From: an uncultured Bacilli bacterium | GTDB lineage: Bacteria; Bacillota_I; Bacilli_A; RFN20; CAG-631 | NCBI GenBank assembly: GCA_947627355.1 | Contig: CANQVX010000008.1 | Span: 1 to 64,000, forward strand | Direction: 5' to 3' | DNA: 64,000 nucleotides | Shown here: one piece after another, positions 45,195 to 58,151 of the stretch | How positions within the stretch are numbered: position 1 is the first letter of the stretch | How the letters are laid out: each line of letters opens with the position of its first letter | Program-made: the position numbers and the translations under genes | Notes under the pieces: model-generated | Seen by the model: only the letters and a program-made list of their open reading frames with translations | Databases searched by the model: none | Told to the model about the DNA's origin: nothing

Positions 45195-45474
45195 AATTAT
45201 GTACATCCTAAACGCTAATTTAGATGAAGAAGCACGTAATCAATTAATGGATAAATTACATGGCTTCCTTACTGCTAACGGTGATAAAATCGTTGAAGTT
45301 AACGAAAAAGACTGGGGCTTAAGAGATTTAGCGTATGAAATCAATTTCCAATCAAAAGGTTATTATGTAGTATTAACCATTGAAGCAGAAAATGATAAGG
45401 GTGTTAAAGAATTTGAACGTAATTGTAGAATCGATACTGAAAACGTTCTTCGTCAATTAACCGTTGCTTTATAG
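45181..45474 (+). CDS. rpsF: 30S ribosomal protein S6
   Basis: The 97-residue S6 protein starts M-R-K-Y-E-I-M-Y-I-L and has the K-D-W-G-L-R-D-L-A-Y-E-I and G-Y-Y-V-V-L blocks of the family. It binds 16S rRNA with S18, encoded two genes downstream. It heads the conserved rpsF–ssb–rpsR operon. Confidence 0.97.
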   Translation: MRKYEIMYILNANLDEEARNQLMDKLHGFLTANGDKIVEVNEKDWGLRDLAYEINFQSKGYYVVLTIEAENDKGVKEFERNCRIDTENVLRQLTVAL

Positions 45475-45498
45475 CATAGAAAGCTAGGAGGAAAAGTA

Positions 45499-45933
45499 AT
45501 GATTAACAGAGTAGTATTAGTCGGAAGACTAACAAAAGATGTAGATTTAAGAGTTACAACAAGTAACATTCCCGTTTGTTCTTTTACAATTGCAGTCGAC
45601 AATCGAGTTGCAAAAAATAGCCAAGATAAAACAGCAAGTTTTATTAACTGTGTTGCTTGGCAAAATACGGCAAAATTGATTTCAGATTATTGCAAGAAAG
45701 GTTCACTTATCGGAGTTGAAGGACGTTTACAAACTAGAAGTTATGATTCTCGTGATGGAAGACAAGTTACCGTTACTGAAGTTGTTTGTGATTCTGTAAC
45801 TTTCTTAAGTCCTAAAGATTCAAATTCAGGATCTAATGCTGGATTTTCAATGAATGATGATAGTGTATCTAGCATGGATAAAGAAGACGATGATGATGAA
45901 TTATCTTATTCTGAAGAAGATTTGCCTTTTTAA
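45499..45933 (+). CDS. ssb: Single-stranded DNA-binding protein
   Basis: The 144-residue protein has an OB-fold (M-I-N-R-V-V-L-V-G-R-L-T-K-D at the N-terminus; F-I-N-C-V-A-W; G-V-E-G-R-L-Q-T-R-S-Y). A Ser/Asp-rich linker follows, then the C-terminal acidic tip ending D-L-P-F that recruits repair and replication partners. Located between rpsF and rpsR with ribosome site TAGGAGG. Confidence 0.97.
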   Translation: MINRVVLVGRLTKDVDLRVTTSNIPVCSFTIAVDNRVAKNSQDKTASFINCVAWQNTAKLISDYCKKGSLIGVEGRLQTRSYDSRDGRQVTVTEVVCDSVTFLSPKDSNSGSNAGFSMNDDSVSSMDKEDDDDELSYSEEDLPF

Positions 45934-45955
45934 AAATTAGAAAGGAAAATTAATT

Positions 45956-46180
45956 ATGTATAAAAAACAACAAAAAAGACGTAAAGTTTGTTATTTTACA
46001 AAAAACAAAATTACTTATATTGACTATAAAGATGTAGAATTATTAAAGAAATTCATCGCTCAAGATGGTAAAATTCTACCTCGTCGTCAAACAGGTACAT
46101 CTGCACGTTATCAAAGACCTTTGGCAGTAGCTATTAAAAGAGCTCGTCAAATGGCTTTATTACCATTCAAAGCAGACTAA
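45956..46180 (+). CDS. rpsR: 30S ribosomal protein S18
   Basis: The 74-residue basic protein carries the S18 core: [15 protein letters not shown], then the [15 protein letters not shown] motif. One Cys (V-C-Y-F) near the N-terminus matches the zinc-free type. It is last in the rpsF operon and is followed by a terminator. Confidence 0.97.
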   Translation: MYKKQQKRRKVCYFTKNKITYIDYKDVELLKKFIAQDGKILPRRQTGTSARYQRPLAVAIKRARQMALLPFKAD

Positions 46181-46208
46181 TTTTTATTAAGTTAAGTAAT
46201 TATTATTT

Positions 46209-46236
46209 AAGTGGGTATGAATTTATCCACTTTTTT
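46209..46236 (+). terminator. Terminator of the rpsF operon
   Basis: AAGTGG / CCACTT stem with a 12-nt loop and a T-run. The 3' arm contains TTATCCACT, which resembles a DnaA box but is explained by the hairpin. Confidence 0.75.
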
Positions 46237-46454
46237 GTTGCTTAAAATCATTAAAACTAACGATAGAAACGATAGTTTTAATAGATTTAACAATGTAAAA
46301 CATAATGATATACTTAATGAATCTTAATGAATCTAACGACAAATTTTAAGGCAATATTTTTGACTAAATAAATGTTTTCAAAAACTTTTTAAAAAATTGC
46401 TATAAATCGCCTAAGATTTTAGAAATTTTCTTATTATTTTATAATAAGAAAGAT
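46237..46454. other. AT-rich gap before yaaA, no gene seen
   Basis: This stretch holds a 9-bp hairpin TTAAAACTA / TAGTTTTAA (46251-46281), whose loop region repeats ACGATAG. A tandem pair of CTTAATGAAT follows near 46313. No open frame of note, tRNA or DnaA-box cluster was found. Confidence 0.5.
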
Positions 46455-46483
46455 TTGAAAATCGATTTCAATAATGGTATAAT
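46455..46483 (+). promoter_or_regulatory. Promoter of yaaA–recF–gyrB–gyrA
   Basis: TTGAAA (46455-46460) and TATAAT (46478-46483) are 17 nt apart. A near-palindrome TGAAAATCGATTTCA overlaps the -35 box. Confidence 0.7.
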
Positions 46484-46508
46484 TATTTCGTGTTAAAGGG
46501 GAAGCAAA

Positions 46509-46717
46509 ATGGAAAAAGTGATGATTACTGGCGATTATATAACCTTAGGTCAATTTTTAAAATTAAAATCCATTATTTCTTATGGTGGCGAAGCAAAGTT
46601 TTTCTTAAGTCAAAACAAGGTTTACGTTAACGATGCTTTAGAAAACCGAAGAGGTAGAAAATTGTATGAAAACGATACAATTAAAGTTTTAAATAAGACC
46701 TATCAAATTACTAAATA

Positions 46718-46718
<1 letters not shown>
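46509..46718 (+). CDS. yaaA: S4-domain protein YaaA/RlbA
   Basis: The 69-residue RNA-binding S4 domain protein has L-G-Q-F-L-K-L, G-G-E-A-K and the V-N-x-x-x-E-x-R-R-G-R-K motif. In many Firmicutes it sits between dnaN and recF and is linked to ribosome assembly. Here dnaA and dnaN are absent and it begins the unit. The stop overlaps recF by one base (TAATG). Confidence 0.92.
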
Positions 46719-49778
<3,060 letters not shown>

Positions 49779-49795
49779 TGAGGGGAGTGTTAGAA

Positions 49796-52321
49796 GTGAA
49801 AGAAGATTTAAAAGAATTTGCTGAACACGAAAAACAAGAAGATCAAGGTATACAAGATGTAAATCTTGCAAAAGAAGTTAAAACATCATTTCTAGAATAT
49901 GCCATGTCAGTTATTGTAAGCCGTGCACTTCCTGATGTAAGAGATGGCTTAAAACCTGTTCATCGTCGTATTTTATTTGGTATGAGTGAAGCTAAAATGA
50001 GTGCTGGTAGCCCTTATAAAAAGTCAGCTCGTATCGTTGGTGATGTTATGGGTAAATATCACCCTCATGGTGATGCCGCAATTTATGAAGCAATGGTTCG
50101 TCTCGCTCAAAACTTTTCAACTAGATATCCTTTAGTTGATGGTCATGGTAACTTTGGTTCTATCGATGGTGATGGCGCTGCTGCTATGCGTTATACTGAA
50201 GCTAGAATGTCAAAAATTGCTATGGAAATGGTTCGTGATATCGATGAAGAAACTGTTGATTTCATGCCAAACTATGATGGTGAAGAACAAGAACCGGTTG
50301 TTTTACCTTCTAAATTTCCTAACATTTTAGTTAATGGCTCAACAGGTATTGCAGTCGGTATGGCAACTAACATTCCACCACACAACCTAGCTGAAACTAT
50401 TGATGCTATTTTAGCAATTGCTGATAATCCTGATATTGAAGTTATTGATTTGATGCAAATCTTAAAGGGCCCTGATTTTCCAACCGGTGCTTATATTTTA
50501 GGAAAATCTGGCATTAAAAAAGCTTATGAAACTGGAACTGGCACAATATTATTAAGATCAAAAACTAATATTGAAACATTACCTAATGGCAAAACTAGAA
50601 TCATTGTCAGTGAAATTCCTTATCAAGTAAATAAAACAACAATGATTGAAAGAATTGCTGAATTAGCTCGAGATAAAAGAATTGAAGGCATCACTGATTT
50701 AAGAGATGAATCAAGTGGTGAAGATATTAGAGTAGTAATTGAACTTAGAAAAGATGTTGTACCTGAAGTTTTATTAAATCAATTATATAAATTAACTCAA
50801 CTTCAAGTAAGTTATGGTATTAACATGCTTGCTTTAGTTGATGGTGAACCTAAGATTTTACCAGTAAAAGACATGCTTAAATATTATCTAAAGCATCAAG
50901 AAGATGTTGTTCGTAGAAGAACGGTCTTCGAACTTAAAAAAGCTGAAGATGAATTACATGTATTACTAGGTATTATCGTAGCAATTGAAAATATTGATGA
51001 AGTAGTTCATATTATTCGTGCTTCTAAAAACATTGAAGAATCACAAACTGCTTTAATGGATCGTTTTGAATTATCTGAAAGACAAGCCAAAGCGATTGTT
51101 GCTATGCCTTTAGGTCGTTTATCTGCTCTTGAAAGTGAAAAGGCTGAAACTAAACGTGCTTCACTTGAAGGACAAATTGTTGAATTCAAATCAATTCTTG
51201 CTAGTGATGAAAAAGTATTTGAAATTGTTAAAAAAGAATTAACTGATATTAAGAATCGTTATAGTGATAATAGAAGAACTGAAATTATTTCTGGTGACTT
51301 CAATATTGATGACGAAGACTTAATTGAAAAAGAAAACATTATTGTTACTTTAACTGTTAATGGTTATATCAAACGTGTACCTGAAGATACTTATCGCACT
51401 CAACATCGTGGTGGTAAAGGTATCAAAGGTATGTCAATTAATGAAGAAGATATTGTCGATAAAATCGTCGTAACTAATACTCATACCGATGTTTTATTCT
51501 TTACAAACTTTGGTAAAGTTTATCGTATTCGTGGTCATCAAATTCCTGAATATGGTAGAACTGCTAAGGGCATTCCAGCTATCAATTTACTTAGCATGGA
51601 AAGCACTGAAAAAGTTAGATCTATCATTTCTATCGATAAATACGATGAAAATACAACTCTAGTATTTGTAACTAAACATGGTATCGTTAAAAGAGTTGCT
51701 ATTAAAGAATTTGAAAGTATTCGTCAAAAAGGGAAAATTGCTATTGGCTTAAAAGAAGATGATGAATTAGTTGATGTTAAATTAACTGATGGAAATGCTG
51801 AAATCTTAATTGCTTCAAGCAATGGTAAACTTGTAAGATTCAATGAACAAGATGTTCGCTCTATGGGAAGAAGTGCTTCGGGTGTTAAAGGTATCAATGT
51901 TAACAAAGGTTTTGTTGTTGGTGTTGCTACTTCACTTGAAGGTAATTTGATCTTTGTTATTTCTAAAAAAGGTTATGGCAAGATGTCACCAATTGTTGAC
52001 TATCGTTTAACTAAACGTGGAAGCCAAGGTGTACTTACTATGAAAACTACCGATAAGAATGGTGAAATTGCAACTATCAAGGCTGTAAATGGTACAGAAG
52101 ATGTTCTAGTTGTAACTAACCAAGGGGTAGTAATTAGAACATCACTTGAACAAGTAAAACAAGCCGGAAGAAATACTTTAGGTGTTCGTATCATTCGTTT
52201 AAATGAAGGTCAAGAAGTTGCTTCTCTTGCAATCACTGAAAAACTAGAAGTCGATGAAAATGAAGTTGAAGAAGATTTGTTTGAAGAAGCAAATGGCCAA
52301 GAAAATAAACAAGTTGAATAG
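49796..52321 (+). CDS. gyrA: DNA gyrase subunit A
   Basis: The 841-residue cleavage and wrapping subunit has the catalytic Tyr (Y133 in A-A-M-R-Y-T-E), the coiled coil, and a C-terminal beta-pinwheel with a G-G-K-G-I-K-G gyrase box (Q-H-R-G-G-K-G). The quinolone-resistance region reads H-P-H-G-D-A-A-I-Y, which is a common wild-type form. I used GTG 49796, about 8 nt after AGGGGAG; an ATG at 49778 overlaps the gyrB stop and precedes that site. The C-terminus is acidic. Confidence 0.96.
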   Translation: MKEDLKEFAEHEKQEDQGIQDVNLAKEVKTSFLEYAMSVIVSRALPDVRDGLKPVHRRILFGMSEAKMSAGSPYKKSARIVGDVMGKYHPHGDAAIYEAMVRLAQNFSTRYPLVDGHGNFGSIDGDGAAAMRYTEARMSKIAMEMVRDIDEETVDFMPNYDGEEQEPVVLPSKFPNILVNGSTGIAVGMATNIPPHNLAETIDAILAIADNPDIEVIDLMQILKGPDFPTGAYILGKSGIKKAYETGTGTILLRSKTNIETLPNGKTRIIVSEIPYQVNKTTMIERIAELARDKRIEGITDLRDESSGEDIRVVIELRKDVVPEVLLNQLYKLTQLQVSYGINMLALVDGEPKILPVKDMLKYYLKHQEDVVRRRTVFELKKAEDELHVLLGIIVAIENIDEVVHIIRASKNIEESQTALMDRFELSERQAKAIVAMPLGRLSALESEKAETKRASLEGQIVEFKSILASDEKVFEIVKKELTDIKNRYSDNRRTEIISGDFNIDDEDLIEKENIIVTLTVNGYIKRVPEDTYRTQHRGGKGIKGMSINEEDIVDKIVVTNTHTDVLFFTNFGKVYRIRGHQIPEYGRTAKGIPAINLLSMESTEKVRSIISIDKYDENTTLVFVTKHGIVKRVAIKEFESIRQKGKIAIGLKEDDELVDVKLTDGNAEILIASSNGKLVRFNEQDVRSMGRSASGVKGINVNKGFVVGVATSLEGNLIFVISKKGYGKMSPIVDYRLTKRGSQGVLTMKTTDKNGEIATIKAVNGTEDVLVVTNQGVVIRTSLEQVKQAGRNTLGVRIIRLNEGQEVASLAITEKLEVDENEVEEDLFEEANGQENKQVE

Positions 52322-52324
52322 AAT

Positions 52325-52340
52325 TGTTCCACGTGGAACA
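52325..52340. promoter_or_regulatory. parS: parS-like centromere site
   Basis: TGTTCCACGTGGAACA is a perfect 16-bp palindrome and fits the ParB/Spo0J binding consensus built around the CACGTG core. It lies four bases after the gyrA stop and before serS. parS sites cluster around oriC, which agrees with the gyrase genes here. Confidence 0.85.
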
Positions 52341-52354
52341 CAGGAGGAATAAAT

Positions 52355-53641
52355 ATGATTGATATTGCATTAATCAGAACCAACAAGGAACTAGTAAAAG
52401 AAAACATTAAAAAGAAATTTCAAGATTACAAATTACCACTTGTTGATAAAGTTTATGAATTAGATATCGAAGCTCGTAAATACATCACTAAAGCAAGTGA
52501 TTTGAGAGGTAAGAAAAATTCACTTAGTAAACAAATTGGTGCTTTATATGCTGCTAAAAAAATTGATGAAGCCAATGCTATAAAAAATGAAATTGCTTTA
52601 ATCGATAAAGAATTATTAGATTTAGAAGTAGAAGAAGAAAACACCAAAAAAGCCTTAAAAGAAATCATGATGAAAATTCCTAACATCATTGATGAAACAG
52701 TACCTATTGGTAAAGATGATTCACAAAATGTTGAAATCAAAAAATATGGTGAACCAGCTTTAAAACCATTTGAAGTTCCATATCATGTTGAAATAATGGA
52801 AAAACTTAATGGTATTGATTTAGACAGTGCAAGAAAAGTTGCTGGTAATGGCTTTTATTATCTAATGGGTGATATTGCTCGTTTACATTCAGCAGTTATA
52901 TCTTATGCTAGAGATTTCATGATTGATCGTGGCTTTACTTATGTTGTACCACCTTTCATGATTAGAAGTGATGTTGTTACTGGCGTTATGAGTTTTGAAG
53001 AAATGGATGCCATGATGTATAAAATCGAAAACGAAGATTTATATTTAATTGGTACTAGTGAACACTCTATGATTGGTAAATTTATCGATACAATCTTAGA
53101 TGAAAAAGATTTACCTTATGTTTATACTTCTTATTCACCTTGCTTTAGAAAAGAAAAAGGTGCTCATGGAATTGAAGAAAGAGGAGTATATCGTATCCAT
53201 CAATTCGAAAAACAAGAAATGATTGTTGTATGTAAACCTGAAGATAGCAAGATGTGGTTTGAAAAATTATATCAAAACACAGTTGATCTCTTTAGAAGTT
53301 TAGATATTCCAGTTCGTACTCTTGAATGTTGTTCAGGTGACTTAGCTGATTTAAAGAGTAAAAGTATTGATGTTGAAGCTTGGAGTCCTAGACAACAAAA
53401 ATATTTCGAAGTTGGAAGTTGTTCAAATCTAACAGATGCTCAAGCTAGACGTTTAGGTATTAGAGTTAATGGTGAAAAAGGTAAATATTTTGCTCACACC
53501 TTAAATAATACAGTCGTAGCACCTCCAAGAATGTTAATTGCTTTTCTTGAAAATAATTTAAATGAAGATGGCAGTGTTAACATTCCAACAGTATTACAAC
53601 CTTATATGGGTGGTAAAACTAAAATCGAAGTTACAAAATAA
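52355..53641 (+). CDS. serS: Seryl-tRNA synthetase
   Basis: The 428-residue class II synthetase has an N-terminal tRNA-binding coiled coil (about 25-110) and a catalytic core with motif 2 (F-R-K-E-K-G…R-G-V-Y-R-I-H-Q-F-E-K) and motif 3 (A-P-P-R-M-L-I-A-F-L-E-N-N near the end). The ribosome site is CAGGAGG. It probably shares the gyrA transcript, since the only element between the genes is the parS-like site. Confidence 0.97.
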   Translation: MIDIALIRTNKELVKENIKKKFQDYKLPLVDKVYELDIEARKYITKASDLRGKKNSLSKQIGALYAAKKIDEANAIKNEIALIDKELLDLEVEEENTKKALKEIMMKIPNIIDETVPIGKDDSQNVEIKKYGEPALKPFEVPYHVEIMEKLNGIDLDSARKVAGNGFYYLMGDIARLHSAVISYARDFMIDRGFTYVVPPFMIRSDVVTGVMSFEEMDAMMYKIENEDLYLIGTSEHSMIGKFIDTILDEKDLPYVYTSYSPCFRKEKGAHGIEERGVYRIHQFEKQEMIVVCKPEDSKMWFEKLYQNTVDLFRSLDIPVRTLECCSGDLADLKSKSIDVEAWSPRQQKYFEVGSCSNLTDAQARRLGIRVNGEKGKYFAHTLNNTVVAPPRMLIAFLENNLNEDGSVNIPTVLQPYMGGKTKIEVTK

Positions 53642-53651
53642 TTTAAAATAT

Positions 53652-53692
53652 AAAAAGAAGTATTGTTTTAAAAGATGATACTTCTTTTTTAT
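53652..53692 (+). terminator. Terminator after serS
   Basis: AAAAAGAAGTAT / ATACTTCTTTTT, a 12-bp perfect stem with a loop of about 14 nt and a T-run. Confidence 0.85.
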
Positions 53693-53715
53693 AAATAAAA
53701 ATCTTTAATGAGATA

Positions 53716-53745
53716 TTGCACTTAAAAATAAAAAGATTATATAAT
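53716..53745 (+). promoter_or_regulatory. dusB promoter
   Basis: TTGCAC (53716-53721) and TATAAT (53740-53745) are 18 nt apart, before the dusB start at 53793. Confidence 0.65.
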
Positions 53746-53792
53746 GTCTTTGAAATAAAAAAAGCTATAAAACAGAAAGATGGTTGAAGCAA

Positions 53793-54758
53793 ATGGGATT
53801 TTATATAAGAGATGTTTTTGTCGATAAAAAGGTAGTTTTAGCCCCTATGGCAGGGGTAACACAAGTGGCTTATCGAAGTCTTTGTAAAAGATATGGGGCA
53901 GGACTAGTTTATAGTGAAATGGTAAGTGATAAAGGTATTCATTATCATGATAAAAAGACCTTATCATTACTACAAGTTTCTAAAGATGAACATCCTATGG
54001 CTATTCAAATCTTTGGTGGAAATTTAGATACCTTGCTTGAAGCTGCAATTTATGTTGATAAAAATACCGATGCCGATATCATTGATATAAATATGGGCTG
54101 TCCTGTTCCAAAAGTTTTAAAAGCCCATGCTGGAAGCGATTATTTACTAGATCCTGAACGCATATTTTTGACGGTCAAAACGATAGTTTCTAATGTATCA
54201 AAACCAGTTACTGTTAAAATTAGAATAGGATATGATCATAATCATATTAATGCTTTAGAAGTGGCAAAAAAAATAAAAGAAGCTGGTGCTAGTGCAATAT
54301 GTGTTCATGGTAGAACAAAATCAGACTTATATACTGGCACTGTAAACTATGAAATTATTAAAGAAATTAAAGATTCTCTCGGCAATTTTCCAGTTATTGC
54401 TAATGGTGATATTAAAACACCAATACAAGCAAAAGAAGTACTTGATTATACTAAATGTGATGCCGTTATGATTGGTAGAGCAAGTTATGGTAATCCATAT
54501 TTATTTACACAAATAAATCACTATCTTGAAACTGGTGAATTACTTGAAAATTTATCGTTAGAATCGAGAAAAAATATACTCATTGATTATGCTAATGACC
54601 TACTTAAATTGAAAGGTGAATATATTGCTTGTCAAGAACTTAGAAAACAAGCTGGTTGGTTTTTAAAAGGTTTTTATGATTCAACAACTATTCGAAATGA
54701 ACTTTCGCATCTTACTTCTTTCAAACAATTTTTAGATATCATTGCAACTATAAAGTGA
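53793..54758 (+). CDS. dusB: tRNA-dihydrouridine synthase
   Basis: The 321-residue FMN enzyme reduces uridines in the tRNA D-loop. L-A-P-M-A-G-V-T, D-I-N-M-G-C-P-V-P-K (with the catalytic Cys nearby; the family usually reads G-C-P…K…G-S/A), C-V-H-G-R-T and A-N-G-D-I are present. In the loop after P-K the residues A-H-A-G-S replace the more common G-x-G-A-A-L. ATG 53793 is used; the ribosome site is weak. It is monocistronic. Confidence 0.93.
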   Translation: MGFYIRDVFVDKKVVLAPMAGVTQVAYRSLCKRYGAGLVYSEMVSDKGIHYHDKKTLSLLQVSKDEHPMAIQIFGGNLDTLLEAAIYVDKNTDADIIDINMGCPVPKVLKAHAGSDYLLDPERIFLTVKTIVSNVSKPVTVKIRIGYDHNHINALEVAKKIKEAGASAICVHGRTKSDLYTGTVNYEIIKEIKDSLGNFPVIANGDIKTPIQAKEVLDYTKCDAVMIGRASYGNPYLFTQINHYLETGELLENLSLESRKNILIDYANDLLKLKGEYIACQELRKQAGWFLKGFYDSTTIRNELSHLTSFKQFLDIIATIK

Positions 54759-54792
54759 CTCCTTATAAAAAAAATAATTTTTTTTATGGTTT

Positions 54793-54815
54793 ATGCGCGC
54801 GCATTATGCTATAAT
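54793..54815 (+). promoter_or_regulatory. Promoter with GC palindrome in the spacer
   Basis: TATAAT (54810-54815) is preceded by a poor -35 box. The 17-nt spacer begins with the perfect palindrome ATGCGCGCGCAT (54793-54804), striking in such AT-rich DNA. It is a strong operator candidate for the transport operon that starts at 54884. Confidence 0.65.
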
Positions 54816-54883
54816 GGTTTTAGTTAATCGAATAATATTTATATTATTGTTCAAAATGCTTGTTTTTAAAAAGGAGGACTTTT

Positions 54884-56281
54884 ATGAAAAAGAAATTAGG
54901 CATCCTACTTTCTGCTTTTGTAATGATATTTGCAGTTGGATGCGATAAAAAAACAGCAGGCAGTAGTTCATCAAGCTCATCAAGCTCAATTGATACTACG
55001 CCACAAGAATGTGAATTTTGTAATAGTAAAGCAGAACCTATTACCTATCCAGAAGCTACTGCTTACACACCAACAACATTTAGTGAATCTTCTTATTCAG
55101 TAACTTTAGATTCAACATTTGAAAATGTTGATGGTATTGATTTATATCGTGCTGAATATGAATTAACCAATGCTGCTTATGGTGAAGGACATATCACTGC
55201 TTATGTAACTGAAGTTGATCTATCTAAAATTACAATCGTTGCTGGTTCACCAAATAATTCAACAACTCAAACAACTACTGCAAAAATTGTTGACCAAGTT
55301 ACTGCTTGGCAAAATGCAAATCGTAGAAAAGTTGTTTATGCAGCAACTAATGCAGATTTCTTTGGTAATAGTAAACCAGTCAACGCCTTTGTTAAAGATG
55401 GTGTTATTGTTAAATCAACTCATAATTATGATAGAAACGATTTACCTGTAAGTTCACCAATGCTATTTGGTGTCAGTGGAAATCAAGCTCAAATTGCTCC
55501 AATGACTAAATCAACAGATAGATATACAAATGTTGACGCAAGTTTAACATATGGGGTTGAAATTTATAACTACGATTGCTCATCTTCAACAACTTATGAT
55601 ATTAATAAAGGTGGTTCTTTAGATGCTTCTAAATTTACTTGGATCTATAGTGCAGCTATGAAAGTTAAAAATCGTAATGTTGTTGAACTTACAGCTGATT
55701 CAAATGTTAAAAATGTTGTAAATGCAAGAGTTACAAATAAATTTTATGTTAGCGAAGAACAAACATTAACACCATCAGGAAATGTTTCTTATTTAGTTGT
55801 TCCTAACGATTTTGCTGATATTTCTTTAAATACTCAAATGACCGTTGGATTTGTTAAATCTCCTGATGGCCAATGGGATTATTATGATACAATTTTAGGT
55901 GGAAGACATTCTTTAGTTGAACAAGGTGTACTTGCTCCAACTGTTTCACAAGAATCATCAAATGGTGCTAAAAATAGAGTTCCTAGAACTGCAATTGGTA
56001 TCAAAAATGATGGAAAAGTTATGGTTGTTTCAATTGAAGATTTAGAATATGGTTCAAAAGCACCAAATAATACTGGCGTTAATTTAACTGAACTTGCTGA
56101 TTTTATGCGTTATTATGGTGCTTATAACGCAATGAATTTTGATGGAGGGGGCTCTACTCAATTACTTGTAAATGTTAATGGCGTTATGTCTGTTAAAGTT
56201 CGTTCTTCAGATTATGGAACAGCTTATGTAAACACTAATAGCAGAAAAGTCATTAACACACTTCTAGTTGTTAGCAAATAA
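54884..56281 (+). CDS. Lipoprotein with NAGPA-type phosphodiester glycosidase domain
   Basis: The 465-residue protein has a lipoprotein signal (F-A-V-G-C), a run of serines as tether, and a NAGPA domain: N-A-D-F-F-G near 155, P-R-T-A-I-G-I-K, and the signature A-M-N-F-D-G-G-G-S-T-Q-L-L near 420. Family enzymes hydrolyse sugar-phosphodiester links, as in uncovering mannose-6-phosphate or degrading phosphodiester-linked glycans. Anchored outside the membrane and followed by sugar-transport genes, it would release a sugar for uptake. ATG 54884 follows AAGGAGGA. Confidence 0.85.
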   Translation: MKKKLGILLSAFVMIFAVGCDKKTAGSSSSSSSSSIDTTPQECEFCNSKAEPITYPEATAYTPTTFSESSYSVTLDSTFENVDGIDLYRAEYELTNAAYGEGHITAYVTEVDLSKITIVAGSPNNSTTQTTTAKIVDQVTAWQNANRRKVVYAATNADFFGNSKPVNAFVKDGVIVKSTHNYDRNDLPVSSPMLFGVSGNQAQIAPMTKSTDRYTNVDASLTYGVEIYNYDCSSSTTYDINKGGSLDASKFTWIYSAAMKVKNRNVVELTADSNVKNVVNARVTNKFYVSEEQTLTPSGNVSYLVVPNDFADISLNTQMTVGFVKSPDGQWDYYDTILGGRHSLVEQGVLAPTVSQESSNGAKNRVPRTAIGIKNDGKVMVVSIEDLEYGSKAPNNTGVNLTELADFMRYYGAYNAMNFDGGGSTQLLVNVNGVMSVKVRSSDYGTAYVNTNSRKVINTLLVVSK

Positions 56282-56302
56282 CACTGAATGGAGAGCTCGA
56301 AA

Positions 56303-58081
56303 ATGAAAAACAACAAAATTATTTTAGCATTGCCAATAATGTTAGCGATTACATCACTAACTGGTTGTGGAAGTAACAACACAAAAAAAGGCCCATCTTT
56401 AGCTGTTAATGGATGGGATCCAGTACTTGAATACAAAGGCGATATTGACTGTATGATGTATATCTATGGTCAAGCAGGAACCTATTTAGATATCGGAAAC
56501 GATAAATGGACTGCAACTGATATTATCGATGGTAGTGCAGCGTTATTCTTTGCTGCTGCTCGTGAATTTAAAAAGATTTATCCAGATATTAAAATTAATT
56601 TATATGCTAATGATGGTCCAAATGGTAATCCATCTTACTTTGATAGTTACAATTCATATGTAAGTACTCATGGAAACCGTCCACCACACATTATGCACCA
56701 CGTATCTTCAATTCCAGCAGTTCTTGAATCTGGAATTATTGCTGATTATTCACAATACAAAGACGAATTCCCATTATATAAATATTTGAACAAAGAATTG
56801 CTTAAATATTCAAATTATGGTGGCTTCCAAGCAAGTGTTCCATTTGGCGTTTACCCTAAAGGAATCACTATAAATAGAAATTTATATGAAGGCGCTCCTT
56901 CATATGGTGAAATGCCTGCTCCTGAAAAAGGTGAATGGACATTAGATGCTTTAGACGAAATAATTTCATCAAGACAAACATCTATTAATGGTGTAGCTGG
57001 TTTAGTTAACCTAGATATAGATATGCCTAACTTCATTATTCCTACAATTTATAAAAATTATATTGATGGAAGACCTGTTGAATTAAACACTCCAGAAGTT
57101 AGAAAAATGCTTGAACTTGAATATAAATGGAATACCAATAGTGTTTGGTTTAATCCAAATGATAGTGAAAAACTAGAAGGTCAAGAATGGCATAATTGGC
57201 AAAAAACAAATTTAATGGTTCAAGATAGAGCCGTTGTTCAATTAGACCGTTCATTTAGTATGGGGGGGTTATCTCAACTTGCTGTAGCAGCTAGTACTGA
57301 TGAACATTTTGATATGTATCCATACCCAGGACTTACTGAAGATGATGATTTAACTCTTGGCGTTATGTTTGGTGCTTTACATTTAGGTAACCAATGTCCA
57401 GTTGATTCTAATAAAAAAGAACAATGCACAGTTAAACAAAGACAAGCTCAAGAAGCAGCTGCTTATTTTGCAACATTTATGGTTGCCGATCCACGTTCTA
57501 TTAAAGCAGCTAGTGAAATTAATTGGGCTAGAGCAGCTGATGCTGAAAACACTGAAACCGAAGGTACAACGGGTGCTTTAGTTGGTGCTACAAAGGGCTT
57601 TCCAGTTTTAAGTCGTTTAGATGAAAATGGCCAACCTTATACATTACCAGTAAGTAGTGAAGGTGTTACTGATGAATATCAAACACAACTTTCATATTTC
57701 TTTAAATGTTTCCCAACTTGGGATCCAGATGAATATGAAGACACAAATCCAAAACCTGGAATCAAGAAGATTCTAGAAATGTATGCTGATGATGATTATG
57801 TTGTATGTTCAAATAACTTCTATCCATGGCTTATTCCAAATCCAGGAACTGGTGGAACTACCGACATTTTTGGTGTATGGAATAATAGATTCTACACTGA
57901 AGCATTAGGTGATATCAATATTGGTAGTACAACATGGGTAACTACTGTTGCAGGTTTATTAAATAACTGGCAACAAGATATCAATTCTAATACAAATATG
58001 GCATGGGAATACATTGAAGAATGTATGAGATCATATTATAAATTACCTGCTAATTTTGATATTACTCAAAAAATCTTTTAA
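56303..58081 (+). CDS. ABC sugar-transporter solute-binding lipoprotein
   Basis: The 592-residue protein has a lipobox L-T-G-C and the fold of family-1 extracellular solute-binding proteins: K-I-Y-P-D-I-K-I-N near the N-terminal lobe and the C-terminal R-F-Y-T-E-A-L-G-D-I helix region. At 592 residues it is longer than the usual 420-450. ATG 56303 follows GGAGAG. It contains a G7 run (57262-57268) inside Gly-Gly codons, unusual for this genome and a possible slippage site. Confidence 0.82.
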   Translation: MKNNKIILALPIMLAITSLTGCGSNNTKKGPSLAVNGWDPVLEYKGDIDCMMYIYGQAGTYLDIGNDKWTATDIIDGSAALFFAAAREFKKIYPDIKINLYANDGPNGNPSYFDSYNSYVSTHGNRPPHIMHHVSSIPAVLESGIIADYSQYKDEFPLYKYLNKELLKYSNYGGFQASVPFGVYPKGITINRNLYEGAPSYGEMPAPEKGEWTLDALDEIISSRQTSINGVAGLVNLDIDMPNFIIPTIYKNYIDGRPVELNTPEVRKMLELEYKWNTNSVWFNPNDSEKLEGQEWHNWQKTNLMVQDRAVVQLDRSFSMGGLSQLAVAASTDEHFDMYPYPGLTEDDDLTLGVMFGALHLGNQCPVDSNKKEQCTVKQRQAQEAAAYFATFMVADPRSIKAASEINWARAADAENTETEGTTGALVGATKGFPVLSRLDENGQPYTLPVSSEGVTDEYQTQLSYFFKCFPTWDPDEYEDTNPKPGIKKILEMYADDDYVVCSNNFYPWLIPNPGTGGTTDIFGVWNNRFYTEALGDINIGSTTWVTTVAGLLNNWQQDINSNTNMAWEYIEECMRSYYKLPANFDITQKIF

Positions 58082-58151
58082 TTAATACAACATTACGAGA
58101 ATGGAGATAATTTTTTTCCATTCTCGTGTTTGTCGTTTTAGGAGGAATAAG

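Noticed and set aside
46222..46232. TTATCCACT as a DnaA box marking oriC
   Set aside because: It is one arm of the rpsR terminator hairpin, there is no cluster of boxes, and dnaA/dnaN are absent.
54764..54788. Terminator after dusB
   Set aside because: The A8/T8 stretch could pair, but the stem is almost pure A-T and not convincing.
56143..56155. G5 run in the NAGPA gene as a slippage site
   Set aside because: It encodes the conserved Gly-Gly-Gly of the active-site signature and is too short to be notable.
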